Positions 1 to 40,662 of a DNA stretch of 64,000 bases are shown in pieces (within the stretch, counting starts at the first letter, position 1; each line of letters opens with the position of its first letter). The stretch spans positions 16,629,922 through 16,693,921 of the forward strand of contig OZ023273.1 of the NCBI GenBank assembly GCA_964007475.1. Direction: 5' to 3'. The DNA is from Hybos culiciformis (Eukaryota > Arthropoda > Insecta > Diptera > Hybotidae). The notes under the pieces are model-generated. The model was not told where the DNA came from. It did no database searches and saw only the letters and a list, made by a program, of their open reading frames with translations. The translations under genes and the position numbers were made by a program.

Positions 1-26262
<26,262 letters not shown>

Positions 26263-29014
26263 ACGTTATTAAAAAAAAATGTTTTATTTTTTGTTATATT
26301 TTCCTTTCACGAATTTCTATATATTTTTAAATAAAATATTTTTTCATAAATATTTTTCCATTTTGGATATGAAAATTATTATTCTTATAAATTTTTATAA
26401 ATTTGTTTCAATTTATTAATTTTTTTTTTAATGAAAAATTTTCTTTTACTTTTTTCACTTTTCTTATTATTTTATTATTTTTATGTATCTACATAATATA
26501 TTCACTATATACACGAAGATATTTTAATCTTATATTTTTTTTCATATAAAATGCTTTTATTTTTTATTACTTTGATTTAAATATTTTTTCTGAAATTTAA
26601 GTTATTCTAAATATAAGTATATAAAAAATATTTTATATTCTTTATATTCTTTGGAAAACTTAAAACACAAAAGACACATAATGATTAATGAGTAAGTTCA
26701 CGATGATGTTCTTCTTGCTTGAAGAATATTTTCCTTATTAACAGAAATTGACATTATATTTAATTAAAAAAATTAAACAAAAATAAAATTAATTTTTTTT
26801 TGTTAAATTCAATTATCCATTATTTTATTAAAATTGTCTTTTAACAAGTTTCAAATAATTTATATTGTAAAATAGAGCTGTATTTATAATTTAGAAAAAT
26901 ATACTAGGCTGACAATCTCAGAATACTATAGACAACTTCAATAAGTCCAAAAAGTTTGTAATAAATAAATAATGTAAATACTGTTTAATGCTATATAAGA
27001 AACGACGAAACAAACTGTAAAGTTATATATTTATATAATAATTGGAAAATTGGATATATTATTTAATTTCATGAAAGAATATTTTATCTTTTTTGGTACA
27101 TATGTAGGTATATAAGAAAAGTATTTCTCTTAATTTTTGGTTAAACAACACTATGAAGATAGAACAGCTTAAACTTATGTACGAAATAATATTATAAATT
27201 TTCATTAAATAGTTTAAATTATTAATATAAATTTCATGTTGTAAATGAGAGCAAATTGAATCATTGGTTAAGAAAAATCCCTAATAATTACTCAGATATA
27301 AATTCGAAATGATAACAAGTCAGCAATTTCAGGAAATATAATTTTTAAAATGAAGGTTCTGAAATTTTATTTTCATAAGCTGTTATTTTAATAAATTGCT
27401 GTTGGTCAAAATCTAATCTTATGATTCTACACCGGCTTCATGACTCAATTAAGTGAGTTATGACGTTATGATACTTGGCGTTATAACGTGGCACCTTTTA
27501 TGTAGAAAATATTTTTTATTTCAAAGAAGTTAAAAAGAGTTCTAAATCAAATATTTTTTTAATTCCAAAAATGTGAATACATTTCAAAAACTTAAAATAT
27601 TTTAACTTCACAATTTTGAAAATAAGATTTAAATTGTTAAAAAATATTTAATGAATTTTTTTATCTAAAAGAAAAATAATTTAGTTAGATAAAAAGTATT
27701 TAGTAATTAACAAATGAAATGTAAGGCCAAAAAAAATTTGCTGTCAAAAGACAATTAGAAGGAAAATAGAAAAATTAATAGACTAAACTGCTCGAAGTAT
27801 AAAAATAATTTTCAATGTAGTACTCCATAAATTCTAAGTTCAGATTATCTGTCTGTCAGATATATACATACTGTTTAATTAAAATTAAGAATTAAATTAT
27901 AAAATTGTCAGCATATTTCTTAAATTATTTTTTAGCTGTGTATATTAGCAATAAATTGAGTTATTAATATTTATTAATAAACAAATTAATCAATTTATTT
28001 TCTCATTATTAAAACTTTTTTTCCCCATTCAGAAATTATATTCCCATATTGTTATTTTTTTATCCTTTTTTGTCGAAACCGACATCGCTTCATGTATTAA
28101 ATTCCGAGTGTTGTTAATATTATTCGCGAAGCTTATTGTTATACCATCCGTATTAACTCACACCGATATTCGGTAAATAAGGCGTAATTTATCTTAAAAA
28201 ACAAAAAAAAAAAATTATTTAAATTTTTCACGACAATTAAAGTGTAAAATATCCGGCGCGACGATCATTTGAAATTCGAACAAAAATATAAAAACATTTA
28301 TGTACCTTTTTCTTTATGCTTTTCCGACGTATTGTTTATATAAATTATAAATCATAATTTAGATTTGTCTTGAATTAAAAAAAAAAAAAAAATAACTACA
28401 TGTACATAAAAATTCATCACCTGGAAAATTTTTGTATAATTTTTTATCTTTTCTTTTCTTTTCCTTTTTTTTTTTTAATTTTCATGCGCGCGCTTTATTA
28501 TTTGTGAATTTATAGTACAGAGTACAGAAGAATTATGTCCTTTTTTCTTATTAGTGTTTTCAAAATTCCGTCGTCATATATTTTGAAATTATGCAATAAA
28601 TTTTTTTTATATTTAACATTAAGACGATGCACAGACCACAGCACATAATGAAAATATAATAAATAATTATTATTTTTATTTTTGTGATTTATGTTTGAAT
28701 CTATGAACTTTTCGAAAATGTTAAATACAAATTTGGAATAACATAGTGCTTAAAGTTTAAAACCAATTTCTAAGGAATATAAGAATGTAATTAAACAAAA
28801 ATGTATAATGTCAATTTAAATTTATAAAAGTTGTTGGATCGTTGATAATATATAAAGCTATAGAATAAGTTCATGAAAAATAACCACTTTTACTGTACGA
28901 ATACGAATTAAAGTTTTACAGAAACATGAGGATGGACTGACAGAAATTTAAAATAATAGTCATAGTTTTTCCAATTTTGATGTCAAAGTATATTAAGCTA
29001 AGTGTGCAAAGTAC

Positions 29015-29506
29015 GGGTGAGTGCCACTTGTACAATTACCAGTTGTACAATTTTTCAATTTGTATGGAGAAAAAAATTGCCCTGCTGCCCCCTGCCCTGT
29101 GTGCTCACCTCACAAGATTTTTTATTGAGGTCTTATTTCATTTTGAAACATGAAATTAGACCTCCACGCGGCCTTATTTCACTGCGCCGCCCTAGCGCCT
29201 TTTCCAAAAATTGTACAAGTGGTAAATTACAAAAAAAAAAAAGATTGTACAACTGTCAAAAATTGTACAAGTGGTTAATTCGAAAAAATCGAGATTGTAC
29301 AACTGGTCTAAAATGTACAACTGGATTGTACAACTGGCACTAGTCTGTACAAGTGGTCAATTGTACAAGTGGAATCTTTTTACCACTTGTACAATCCAAA
29401 AAACCAGATGTACAATTAAATTTTAAATTGTACAAGTGGTATTTTGGATTGTACAACTGGTACAAAAAAATTGTACAACTGGTAATTGTACAACTGACAT
29501 GCATCC
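29015..29506. mobile_element. Mutator-type MITE with 9-bp duplication and 16 TGTACAA motifs
   Basis: Perfect 9-bp direct repeats GCAAAGTAC (29006-29014, 29507-29515) bound a 492-bp element. The ends are GGGTGAGTGCCACTTGTAC and, inverted, GGATGCATGTCAGTTGTAC, followed in both by AATTACCAGTTGTACAATT. I count 16 TGTACAA words, most within TTGTACAA(C/G)TGG. A GC-richer, non-repeated core (about 29085-29205) sits off-centre. Nine-base duplication and GG ends fit the Mutator group. No coding sequence that I trust. Confidence 0.8.
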
Positions 29507-32500
29507 GCAAAGTACTAAATCACTTGTAGCTATGAAAACACAAAACAATTTGTATAATTTTTATAAAACAAACATTTTTCAATTGTTTTCAAATTAGATC
29601 GTTTCTGTCTAAATAGAAAAATATTTTAAAATTATCATTTATTATTTATTAAATTTTTGAAAAGGCAATGATAATAAAAAACGTTTTTTGAATCTTAAAA
29701 GACTACAAAACGCCACTATAGCTCGTATGTCCAGTTAAGTTTGTGAATTAATAAATAACTACATTACTTTATAAATGAGAAACTTTTCAAATATTATATA
29801 CAAATTGATATTTTTATAGTACGGAGAATTAAAATTCTGAGTTAAAACAATACCTAGAAGAAATAAGTAGGAGGATTGCCAAATTATTATTTTCAATAAC
29901 TCCAACACCAGTGAAGTTTTCAATTTCCACCGGAAAATAGACTTAAACAAAGGAGTCATTATTTATATATAAATAAGCTTTCAGCAAAAGATAAAATCGC
30001 CAAACACATTTTTTAAATTTTTTAATTAAAATAGAAAGCTGTAAAATAAAGAAAAAATCGTTACAAAATAGTGAAATATAGAAATTTTTTAATCCTGCGA
30101 TAATAGTTTTAAACTTTTAAAGCATACTCCATTCAGAATTTGACTTTACTTTATGTGCAAAAAATCGTTCTCAAAATTGAGAGAAATGCTACACAATCTA
30201 ATTGATTAAATTATAACAATAAAAATGAAAGTCCTATCATAAATACCTATTTTTTGTTTATTACAGCTTTGCAATTAATATTTAGTTTATCATAAAACTT
30301 AACCTTTCAAAAGACAGTATTTATAATTTGGAGCCATAATGAAGAAAGATTTATTATTTAGATAATAGGTGTTTGTAAGCGTTCCGTCATTAACGAAATA
30401 ATTGACCAAGATATATAAAATATTTATACGATAAGGCATTTTTAAAAATTATATACGAATTAAATATAAATGTATCTTATCTTCGATCTATTACGGAATT
30501 GATAGTACTCTAATTTAAAATCTAGTGTTAAACAAGATTTACGAGCCCGTATTATTTAGTTATTTCCATGTTACATAAACATTAGTTACAACTAAAAAAA
30601 AAATTCAATTCTCCATCAAACATCGGATTCTCACGTCCGTCGCCTTTTTATTTGTATATAGAAATACCTTTAACAAAGTATAAACAAAATGTAATCCTTA
30701 TATATTTTTAATGTTTTTTTTTGCATTTTATAAATTTTCATTTAAAATAAATATTATGGATTTTAAAATTCCATAATTTTGTTTCTTTTTAATAAAATTT
30801 TTTTTTTAAATTAGTTAGATTTTTTTTTTTATTTAATCCTTGATTTATTTATTTGATTTTTTTATTTTTTTTTTTCAATTTATTTATATATTATTCAAAT
30901 TTTAAGTAAGTTACAAACATTTCAATAAGAAATTAAAAAAAATAAATTTTTTTTTAAATAATAATTTTTTTAAATAATAAAAAATTATAAAATTAATTTG
31001 AAATAAAAATTGCCAAAACACCTTTGTCTTTTTTCTTTTTTTTTTTTGAATTATTTTATTTTTGCATAAAAATTATGTATTTATTGTACTTTAAGATAAA
31101 ATTTAATTTATATATTAAAAAAAAATCAAAAGTAAATAATTTTATCTTAAAAAAAAAAATATGTATAAAATATTCTTCTTTTTTTTTTCTCTTAATAAGT
31201 ATATTATTTATTTATTTATTATATTTAGATTATTTATTATAATAATAATAATAATAATCGAATGCACATATAAAATATATTGTTTACAATAAAGAAAAAA
31301 AAAGGACGAATATCCACTCGACACGATTCCGATAAGAGGTCTGACAGAACTGACGAGTGCTTTTTTCAGATAGCTTCTGGATAGCCCTCAAAAAGTTAGT
31401 AATAAAGACTTTTTGGTATTTTTCACACACAATAATAGCAATAATAATAATAATAAATTTTTTATATTTTTTTTTTGTAAACATAAGAAAAAAATAAAAA
31501 AAAAATTCGTTTATATATGAATTTCGAGTTTTATAGGTACTTTTTTTTTGCATAAGTTGAAAAGAGGAAAAAAAAACCAACCAAAATTTTGTTGTTGTTG
31601 TTTTTATGTAGGTATACATACAGCATATAAAAGGCGAATAAATTTTATGTATAATAAAAATGCTACCTACATATAATATATTTTATGTATATGTAGTACA
31701 ATTACACCTTTAAGTACAAATAACAATAAAATGAAGACTACAAATTATAAAAATGTTTTTTTTTTTTTTTATTTTTTCATACAAAATAATTTAGGGTAAG
31801 GTAATCAATCACAATTCGATTACAAAATATTTTGGGATATGTTATAAATGTATGTATGTATAGATTTGCAAAAAATAATTGGGGTATGAGATTTTATATT
31901 GCATAAAAGGTTCATATTATGTATAGGAAAATAAATAACTTTGTATACAGATATTTATTGTAAAATAAATCTATATATTAGATATTTTAATGACTACAAG
32001 ACCTACTTCAAAACTCTTTATTATCTTCTTCAAATTACGTCTGCTATTATAACCAAATAGATAAGTGAGAGATAAAGAATTTAGAATATAAATTAATAAT
32101 ATTGAAATTAATATAAATCATATGTCGCGAGAAATTTTAATATAATTAAGGTAATCAATAACACAGTATTCTATTAAGATCATTAAGCGATGCCCTAAGC
32201 GGATTATATTGATCGCTATATTCTTTAGATTTAGAATAAGCAAACTACAGTTTGTATTGATAGAAAAGAATCTATGTAAAAAAAATTCTGAGGTATGCGT
32301 TACGAAATTTACCATGGTCTAATCACCTGATCCTCTCTTTCAACACAGGTTGAAGTTGATGGACTTGGCCTTTTGAACAAAATCTCTATGTAACCTTTTA
32401 TTACAGCACACTAATTACAAAATATTTGAATATTTTATTTTTTCTAACGAATTTATGAATTTAAGATATTTGTACTTTATTTTGTATTTAAAGAATGTAG

Positions 32501-35500
32501 TGCGGCACAATAATTTGTATAATCACCTTAATAACAACTCATACATATTCAATGAAATGTGTACAGACAGACTATATTGCTTTGTGGGATAATAACATAT
32601 TTTTTTTAAAAATATGATATGAAATCTACGTATACACGACAATCAAAAATATAATGTACAATTTCATGGTAGTGAATATTTACAAAAAGACGACATTTCA
32701 AGCAAAAGAATTTGAGTTCAAAATAAAATAAAAAAAAACTTAAGTGCCAACCCCCTTTCCTATAAAATATGCACAAATACCATTTAATGAAATCTAAAAA
32801 AAAAATTTTTTTTATTTGCATTCATGTATCTGTGAAAATTTCATATTATAGATACTTAGATACTTTTTGATTCATTGAATTAGTTATTCTTCATTTCAAG
32901 AGCCATTTGGCACACTTTCCTTTTTTGTTAAATTTGACATTGGTTTTATGCTAAACTAAATGCAATAAATATTTAGAATTGGTTTGTAAACAAAATCTTT
33001 AATATATATGCATATAAACGTTATACATTATGTATGTATTTTTGAAGAAGTTGAATAATCTCGTAAATTAAGATTCAAAAATTAATTGCTAAACTTCTGT
33101 GTGCGGCTAAGAGAATAAAGATTATTAATATTTTTTGTAATGGAAAATAATGAAAAAAATTAACTAATTTAAAATTTTCTTTTAAATATATTGAAAGAAT
33201 TTATTATGAACAACAGTGGCAGTTTTGTAATTATGTATATTTTGAAGCAAATAGAGAAATTTAATCAATTCGGAAGTAAAATATGTTAAATAACATAATT
33301 TTTTAGGGGTGTTCAAAAATTTTTCTAAATTCCTCTTTAAGAAAAATAGATTCTAAATTACAAGATTAATAGCTGATCATGCGAGGACAATAAATATTTT
33401 TAATTATATTTTTAACATAAGATGATGATTGTATTGTTAAAATAAAATTAATAATTATAGAATATTTCATATTTTGGCAATAGAATTCGTATGCATAAAC
33501 ACAATCAAATCTGTCATCAAAGACTAAAATAATTATTGCTATTAAATTAAAAATTAGCATATAAGAATATCAATATTATTAGCTTACTATTAAGCATTTG
33601 AATAATTTTGAAAAATTTGTCGAACAGTAAATAACCTTTCACATTAACCCTATCTGTACGAAATTTATTAAAAAACATTTTTTTTTATGAAAATGTTGCA
33701 TATTCTGAAGTATAATTGAGGTAAATAAGAAGATATAAAAAATAAAAATAAATATTATATAGATTTTATAAAATTTATTATATATGTATGTTATAATATC
33801 TCTACCTATATATTTTTATTTTTCATTATATATTTTTATATATATAAATATATTATATTATATATATTTTTCAAAAAAACATAAAAGAGCGATCAAAAGT
33901 GTTCACTCCAAAAGTGTACTTTGCTTTTATTTTATTAAAATTGTATACAATACCCATATACAATAATAATAAAATAAAATTATATAAATTTTTTTTTTTT
34001 TATATTTTATAAGAGTTGTTGATGACGATTTTATGAATTTAAAATCAATAAAAAAGGTAATTTTCAAAAGGCGTCAACCCAACGAGCCACACACCTATAA
34101 AGATTCAATTAAAAACAATTTCTATATTTTGTTTTTACTTTATATATACTCAGTTGGGAAGATAGATATACCTAAATATATTATTATGTTATTTTTTGTA
34201 TTGAAAAAATAAAATAAAATATAAAATTAATTTTTATATATATATTTTTTTTCATTTTAGAATTTTTATTTATTACTTTTTTTTTTTGTACAATTTTAAT
34301 GCGATAAAAGTACCAAAATTGAAGTGCATTTAATGCTGTAATTTTTTTTTAATATTATATTTATATTTTTCAGGTGTATATTTTGTTCATGGTAGGTATA
34401 AAGTTCTTTCTTTGCGATTTTTCATAATAAAGTTTATTAAAAAAGTATGATATAAATATATATATATATATTTTTTTATTTTGATAAAAAGTGCTAGAAT
34501 GTAATATTGAGTGAAAATACAATACATACTTCGAAGGAATAAAATATAGAAATTTTTAAGTAAATCTAATCGTTTGGAATTAGTCTAACTGGGATAATAA
34601 TGTCATTCCCGTACAGAAAGTAGGGAGATGTTCTTATATTAATATTGGAAATTATTTAATAGCCTATTCGTGGATCTGTACTATATTTACATCGAAAATT
34701 AGATCGATTAAGATTATGTACGTTATATGTACTTATATATTTAAATTTTCTTAAGAACACTTTAAAATCATCATATTTTATTTCTATTGTACTATACCAT
34801 AATGACATTCGAAAGCTTAGATTAAAAAATTAATAGATATGTTACAATAATTTGACTTTATTCTAATATGGTATTATAGAGGTATATTTTACAATATAAC
34901 ATTTATTTACTTTTACTTGATTATAATTATCTCTTATAATAAATTTTTAAAGAATAATAAATTTATAATAATAGATACAAGAATCTAAATTTTTTTGTTC
35001 TAGAAACTATATTATTTTAAATTTTATTTTATAACTTCTCTTTGTAAAAAAAAATCAAGAAGAAGAGAAATTAGATTTCGTTGAACAAAAACATTTTCAA
35101 TTTACTTTGAAATTTATGAGTTGTTATTGTTTATTTCAATCATAGTTAATAGTAACAAATAGAAAACTTTTTTATTTTCACATTTTCTTTAATTTTCGAA
35201 ATAAATGAGATTTCATTCTTTAATATTCAATATTCTGTTTTTAACCATATTTTTGACATGAAAACTTTGTTTGAAATGAATTTTGATAAGAAACTTATGT
35301 TTTACATCAAAATGGATTCGTTTTTTTCTCAGCGGGGAATATATAATTTATATAAATAAATTTTAAAAAGACAATTCAAATATTCAGTTTTATGACCAAA
35401 TTGACTTTTAATTCTTAATTTTGAATTCTATAAGACTTTAATATTCCCAAAAATTAAATTTCATATATGGCAAAACATTATAGTGATATTGTAGCTTTAA

Positions 35501-38500
35501 ATTTTCTTCTTTTCTTTTTCTATGAATTTTCTTTTCCAAAAAATAAGAACAATTTTTCTTGAGTAAATATTATTTTAAAATGAAGTGGAAAACATTTTAC
35601 CGAAATGAATCCTCATTATTGTAATAACAAATCAAACAAATAGTTGTTATCAAAATTAACTTTTTAACCGACGCTATTGCAATGAATAACAGAGACTCTT
35701 AATTTTCTTTCTATTTGTTCAGTACAATGAATAGTTCGTCCTACCGTACATTAGATATGCTTCATGTTAGAAAAAACCCAAAGTATTCCTAAAAATACAA
35801 ATGATAAAGATGAAATAAAATATCTTCAATAATCTGGTGTTATCGAAAAATAAAAGTCTTAATTGTGTCTTAATTTTGCCAGGGTTAATGGTTAGACTGA
35901 AGTTAAGCAAGCCGACCACTTTTATATTTTTTTCCGATTCAGTTAAAGTTTATATTTTTCTCATGAATTTAAAAATTTAACACATAGTTATTTGAATTGA
36001 TTTGTATTTATTTTATCATAAAATTAATTAATTTTTATATTTAATTAAAAATGTTCAATATCAAAAAATGTTAAGAAAATTAAATATATATATATTTTTA
36101 TTTCTATGTACTTTGTAAATATGTACAATTGTACATTATGTATATCAAAAAGTCCATTAGTTTTTAATAAACATTTCTTCAAAAAAAAAAATTATATAAT
36201 TTTCTTTAATAAAGCAACTACCGTTTTATAATTTAGCAGTCACATAAAAAAAGAAAACTAAATTCTCAACAAATATATATACGTATATACGTAAAATGAT
36301 AATATCGTTATACAAAGGTGTCATACCTGGAGGAAAGCAAGGACTTTAAGGATAATATTGTCCATGCACATTAAAAAAAAAATAAGAAAAAAATATATAA
36401 AAAAGAAAAAGCAAAAGAAATAAAAATTAAATAAAACTCCATTGAGTAATAAATTTGATTTATTCCAAATCTTTTAACATTCACCTTCACCTGTTCATAT
36501 AATGAAGAAATTAAATCTATATGAAAAAAAAAAGTATCTTAAATTTGTATTTTCTAAAATTTATTCCTTTTATTTTTTTTTTTTATGTTTTTTTTATTCT
36601 TTCCTTCATATTATTTTTTGTATTTTCAACTAATACTCCATTATAATTTTTCCAATACAATAAAGTTTATTGTTTATGTGTTGACGCTTTGAGGCGGAGC
36701 TAATAATATAAAAAAAAAAAAAACCATCAAAAAATAAAAAAAATATATTTTCACAGTATTGGTGTATTCGAAATTCAATTGGCTTTTTAAAAGGTGCGCA
36801 GGAAAACTATGGTTTCTTCAATGAAAAATAATAATGTTAAAATATACCTATATATATAAAAATCTGAAAATTAATTTTTCTTAGGTAAGGGATATGAATT
36901 TTTGTTAACGTAAATTTACTAACTTTATTTGTTTCAAATGAGGATAAATCTAGTTGTAAATGACAAATTAATTTAATTTTTCATATAAGATTAATTAGAG
37001 AATAAAATGAATTTAAAATAAAAATTTAATTTTAGGTTAAATTATTAAAAAATAACTGATGGTTAGTATTCGTATGAATTTATAAATTTATCTCGTTAGA
37101 TTTGTTTTGTTTCATTATTCATCACAGCTTGGGTATTCAGATAGATTTATTACTTTATATATTAATTTGTGAAAACATTAAAAAAATTATTGTAATATTG
37201 CTGGGGCTTATTACACTATTTGATTATATTATTTTCAAAAATGTTTGAACCAAACGATCTAAGAACGAGGACAATTTGTGTCAAATATTAATAAATAGTT
37301 TATAATTTCAATATATTTTATATGATTTTAACACATTAAAAGGTATCGAGGTTCATATAAATCGGCTCAACAATATCTGTCAAATAAATATAAACCCATA
37401 CATCACTATCAAAATGATTCTTTTATTAATAAAATTGATGTTAGAATAAAATAAAACTGATTATGTACAAAAGGTAAATGTTTGCAACTAATTTAAATAT
37501 TTCTAATCTGTAACGTATTACAAAAATTAAATTTTCCTTAATTCGAAATACCTACTTACTATATATACATATGTATATGAAAAACAGGATATACGCAACA
37601 CACATTATATTTTTGAGTTTGGCTGAAAATTACCCTCATTATAACAATATACATATATCCTTAGATTTAGATATATACAAAATAGAAATAACAAAAATTA
37701 TACGATAATCGACATAATTTTTTGTCATGGATATGCAATTTTTCGTTTAAATTAAATTTTCTATAATAATTTATTTTCATCAGAAACAGAAAAAAAAATA
37801 TATTGATTTTTCTTATTTCAACTTTAAAAATAATAAATAACTTCAATATTATTTTTAATTTTCATTCATGGACTGTTTTTTTTACGCAGAACATTATAGA
37901 CGACATTTATAATCCCTGTGTTATAATATATAGAACCCTAATTCCTGTGTGTTTGCAGAGAACTAGTAATACTTAACTATAGTTCAAAAATGTCAAAATG
38001 GGTAGAATAAGCCAAACATTTAATGAATCCTTACAGAATTATATAGTTTTTGCGTTGAAGTGGGTTTGAATAAAAATAATTTTTTACACCCTTGGAACTG
38101 TAAAGTCTTTAATTCTTTTTCCAACAGCGATTTATTGTACATCGCACACAGTACACAAAATGTTGAAAATCTGAATTTCATAGTTGATTACGAATACGAT
38201 TTAATAAAATTAAATAAAACAATTATTTTTTTCAATCTTTCATTTAAAATTTATAGGGTTAAAAATGTTTGTATGTAAATTTTTAAACAACGAAACTTAA
38301 AAAGTAGAAGCTTCTGTTACCGTCCTATACTTAAAAAAAATAAAACTTTTAAAATAAAAATATACATTATTTTAGGTTTTGAAGTTATGACTATTTTTAT
38401 TTGTATAATTTTATTTTATATTACACTGTTCAATTTAAATCTTGATTTCTCGGTTACCTAAAATTTTCTAAAGATGCAAAATTGAAAAATGCATGTAGAA

Positions 38501-40167
38501 ATTTAAAGAACACATATTAGAATCAGGAATCCCAGATTTAGCTTTACCTGGTTGTCGAATTTTTTATTTCTGATAATATATACCTAATGCTTTGTTTTAT
38601 TTCTTTCTGTTTTAAAAACGGATTTGAATCTAAAATATATCCTTTTCTAAGTACATGTGTATATATATAAAATTGTTTGCCTCATTTGTGGCTTAACTTT
38701 CTTAAAAATTAGATAATGAGTGATACTCTTGAGTCTTTAGATTTTAAACCATTTAACATAAAATTAAAATAAAACACAATTACTAAATTTTGAATTCTAT
38801 TTTATTTTATTTACATTTAAAAAAAATATACATATATAACATTTACTTTACATCTATGGTAATATGAACCGAACTAGTTAATAATTATTATTCATACTTA
38901 TCCTTTTATTATCAATTACTTACTTGATATATGACACTTTGTTTCATTACCATAATTTCTCATAAAATTATTTAACATTTTCAACTGACTCACTCAAGCT
39001 TAGAAAATAGTAAAATTATGTTATTAAAAATTTCTTTGCATTTTTATCCTTCAAGAACATATATTTTTCGTTGTATAAAAATTAAATTGAAAGTTTCTTT
39101 ATCCTTCATACCGACTTTATAATCATCCTTAATTTCTTTTTTTTTTAATATAAATGCAATACAATTAAAGCGTAAATCTTTTTGTGTACTTAACATTCTG
39201 TTAGTAACGCCTTAAATTTTGATTTGAAATAAATTTTATAACATTGTAATTATTATCAGCTACCTATTATAAAGATGTTTAAATATAGGTATCTTTATAT
39301 TATGGTATACAATGTACTAAAATGTTCACTTTTACGGCGTCCGTGTTTCTGGTGACAATAATGTGAAGTTTTGCATAATATGTACTGCATGATACATATG
39401 ATAGTTACACAGAAAAAAGGGATTTTTATTTTATTTTGTAAAGTTTAAAGTTTATTCTTGAAGGTAATTTTCTTTAAAAGGATGTACGTGACATATACGA
39501 AGTTACTAAAAATAATTAAATTCTGTGGAAAAAAAATTATTATTTAAATTATAAAATCGTGAGTTATAAATTTAAGTCAAAAATATGTTTCTTCATTCAT
39601 TCCTAAATATTGAGGGACATGGTGAAATATTTTTTTTTTTGCAAAATGTTTTAAAATCATTGACCTAAAAAGAAAAGTTTATGCTATAGCTCATTTTTAA
39701 TATTAACTGCACCCAGAAAAAAAATGCTAGTTAAATTAACAATTTTTAACTGTTTTTAACTGTTAAACAAAAATTGTTGATGTTAAAGAGAAATTTTTTA
39801 AATTAAACTAATAAATATTTGATCTAAGTAAAGATGCTTCTTATTTTAACATTTCATTTTGTTATTTTAAAATGTTTCAAACAGTTATTTAGTAAAAGCT
39901 GAAAATTGTGATTTTAACAACATTAATTGTTATTTTAAATATGTTTCATTCGAAAGAAATAAAATTTTACTATTCTCTCTTTTAAATTAAAAACTCTTCT
40001 GTTATTATAACAATTACACATTCAATTGTTGATATGACAATAAAAGCTTTTGAAATAATGTTTTTGTTGTTATTTAAAAATGGTACATATAACAATAAAA
40101 ATTGTCAAAGTAAATACGGCATTGTTAAAAAAAAAGTTTTGGTTGATTTAAAAAGCTACACTTTCAA

Positions 40168-40260
40168 AATAAATATTTATCTTGTTACATTAAAGAACTC
40201 CGCTCTTAACGAGACAAGTTAAGAGCGGAGTTCTTTAATTTAACAAGATAAATATTTATT
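40168..40260. repeat. near-perfect 43-bp hairpin
   Basis: The arms 40168-40210 and 40218-40260 pair at 42 of 43 positions around a 7-base loop GAGACAA. The near-identity means recent origin, or gene conversion. If transcribed it would form a long duplex RNA. It lies about 60 bases left of the 5S-like segment. Confidence 0.85.
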
Positions 40261-40318
40261 ATGTTTATATTACCGAATTTATATTTTCTATTTAATACAT
40301 TGTTGTATATTACTGACA

Positions 40319-40399
40319 TAGCTCAGTGGAAGACTCTACATCACATTGAACACAGCGGTTAAGCAACGTCTCGTAGTGATAGTACTTAGATGGGTGACC
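40319..40399 (+). repeat. 5S rRNA-derived segment (SINE3-like head or 5S retro-pseudogene)
   Basis: Bases 40341-40399 follow 5S rRNA through its internal promoter: CACATTGAACACA and CGGTT, then AAGCAACGTC (box A region), and AGTACTTAGATGGGTGACC (box C). About 20 bases expected between CGGTT and AAGCAACG are missing, and the first ~25 and last ~30 bases of a normal 5S gene are absent. Just upstream, TAGCTCAGTGG (40319-40329) matches a tRNA A box. The A-rich tail that follows fits retroposition. It is not a working 5S gene. 5S-derived SINEs are a known class (SINE3). Confidence 0.65.
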
Positions 40400-40662
40400 A
40401 ATAAAAAAAAAACAATAAAAAAACAAAAAAAGACGAAAAAAGCGAAAAAAAAACAAAAACATACCAAGAAATTAAAAAAATAAACAAAAAAAAAATAAAA
40501 AAAATAAAAAAAAACAAAAAAAAACAAAAAAAAAACAAAAAAAAAACAAAAAAAAAAGAACCAAAAAGAACCAAAAAAAAAAACAAAAAAAAGGCGAAAA
40601 AAAAAACAAAAAAAGGCGAAAAAAATACAAAAACAAACCAAAAAAATAAAAAAACAAAAAAC
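40400..40662. repeat. A-rich tail / low-complexity tract
   Basis: About 260 bases of A runs broken by C, T and short GGCG or GACG words, such as AAAAAGGCGAAAA repeated near 40590 and 40612. It follows the 5S-like segment directly and could be its expanded retroposition tail. Open frames on the minus strand here are only poly-Phe. Confidence 0.7.

Noticed and set aside
27425..27500. Short imperfect palindrome around CATGACTCAATTAAGTGAG
   Set aside because: Only about 20 of 24 positions pair and no flanking duplication is seen; too weak to call.
29002..29343. 113-residue plus-strand open frame
   Set aside because: It starts outside the 492-bp element and reads through its repeated TGTACAA motifs; no domain.
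29015..29506. CRISPR-like array because of the regularly repeated TGTACAA words
   Set aside because: Spacing is irregular, words occur in both orientations, the context is a eukaryotic genome, and element borders with a 9-bp duplication explain it.
40341..40399. Functional 5S rRNA gene
   Set aside because: Missing both ends and an internal block of about 20 bases; a 5S-derived repeat fits better.
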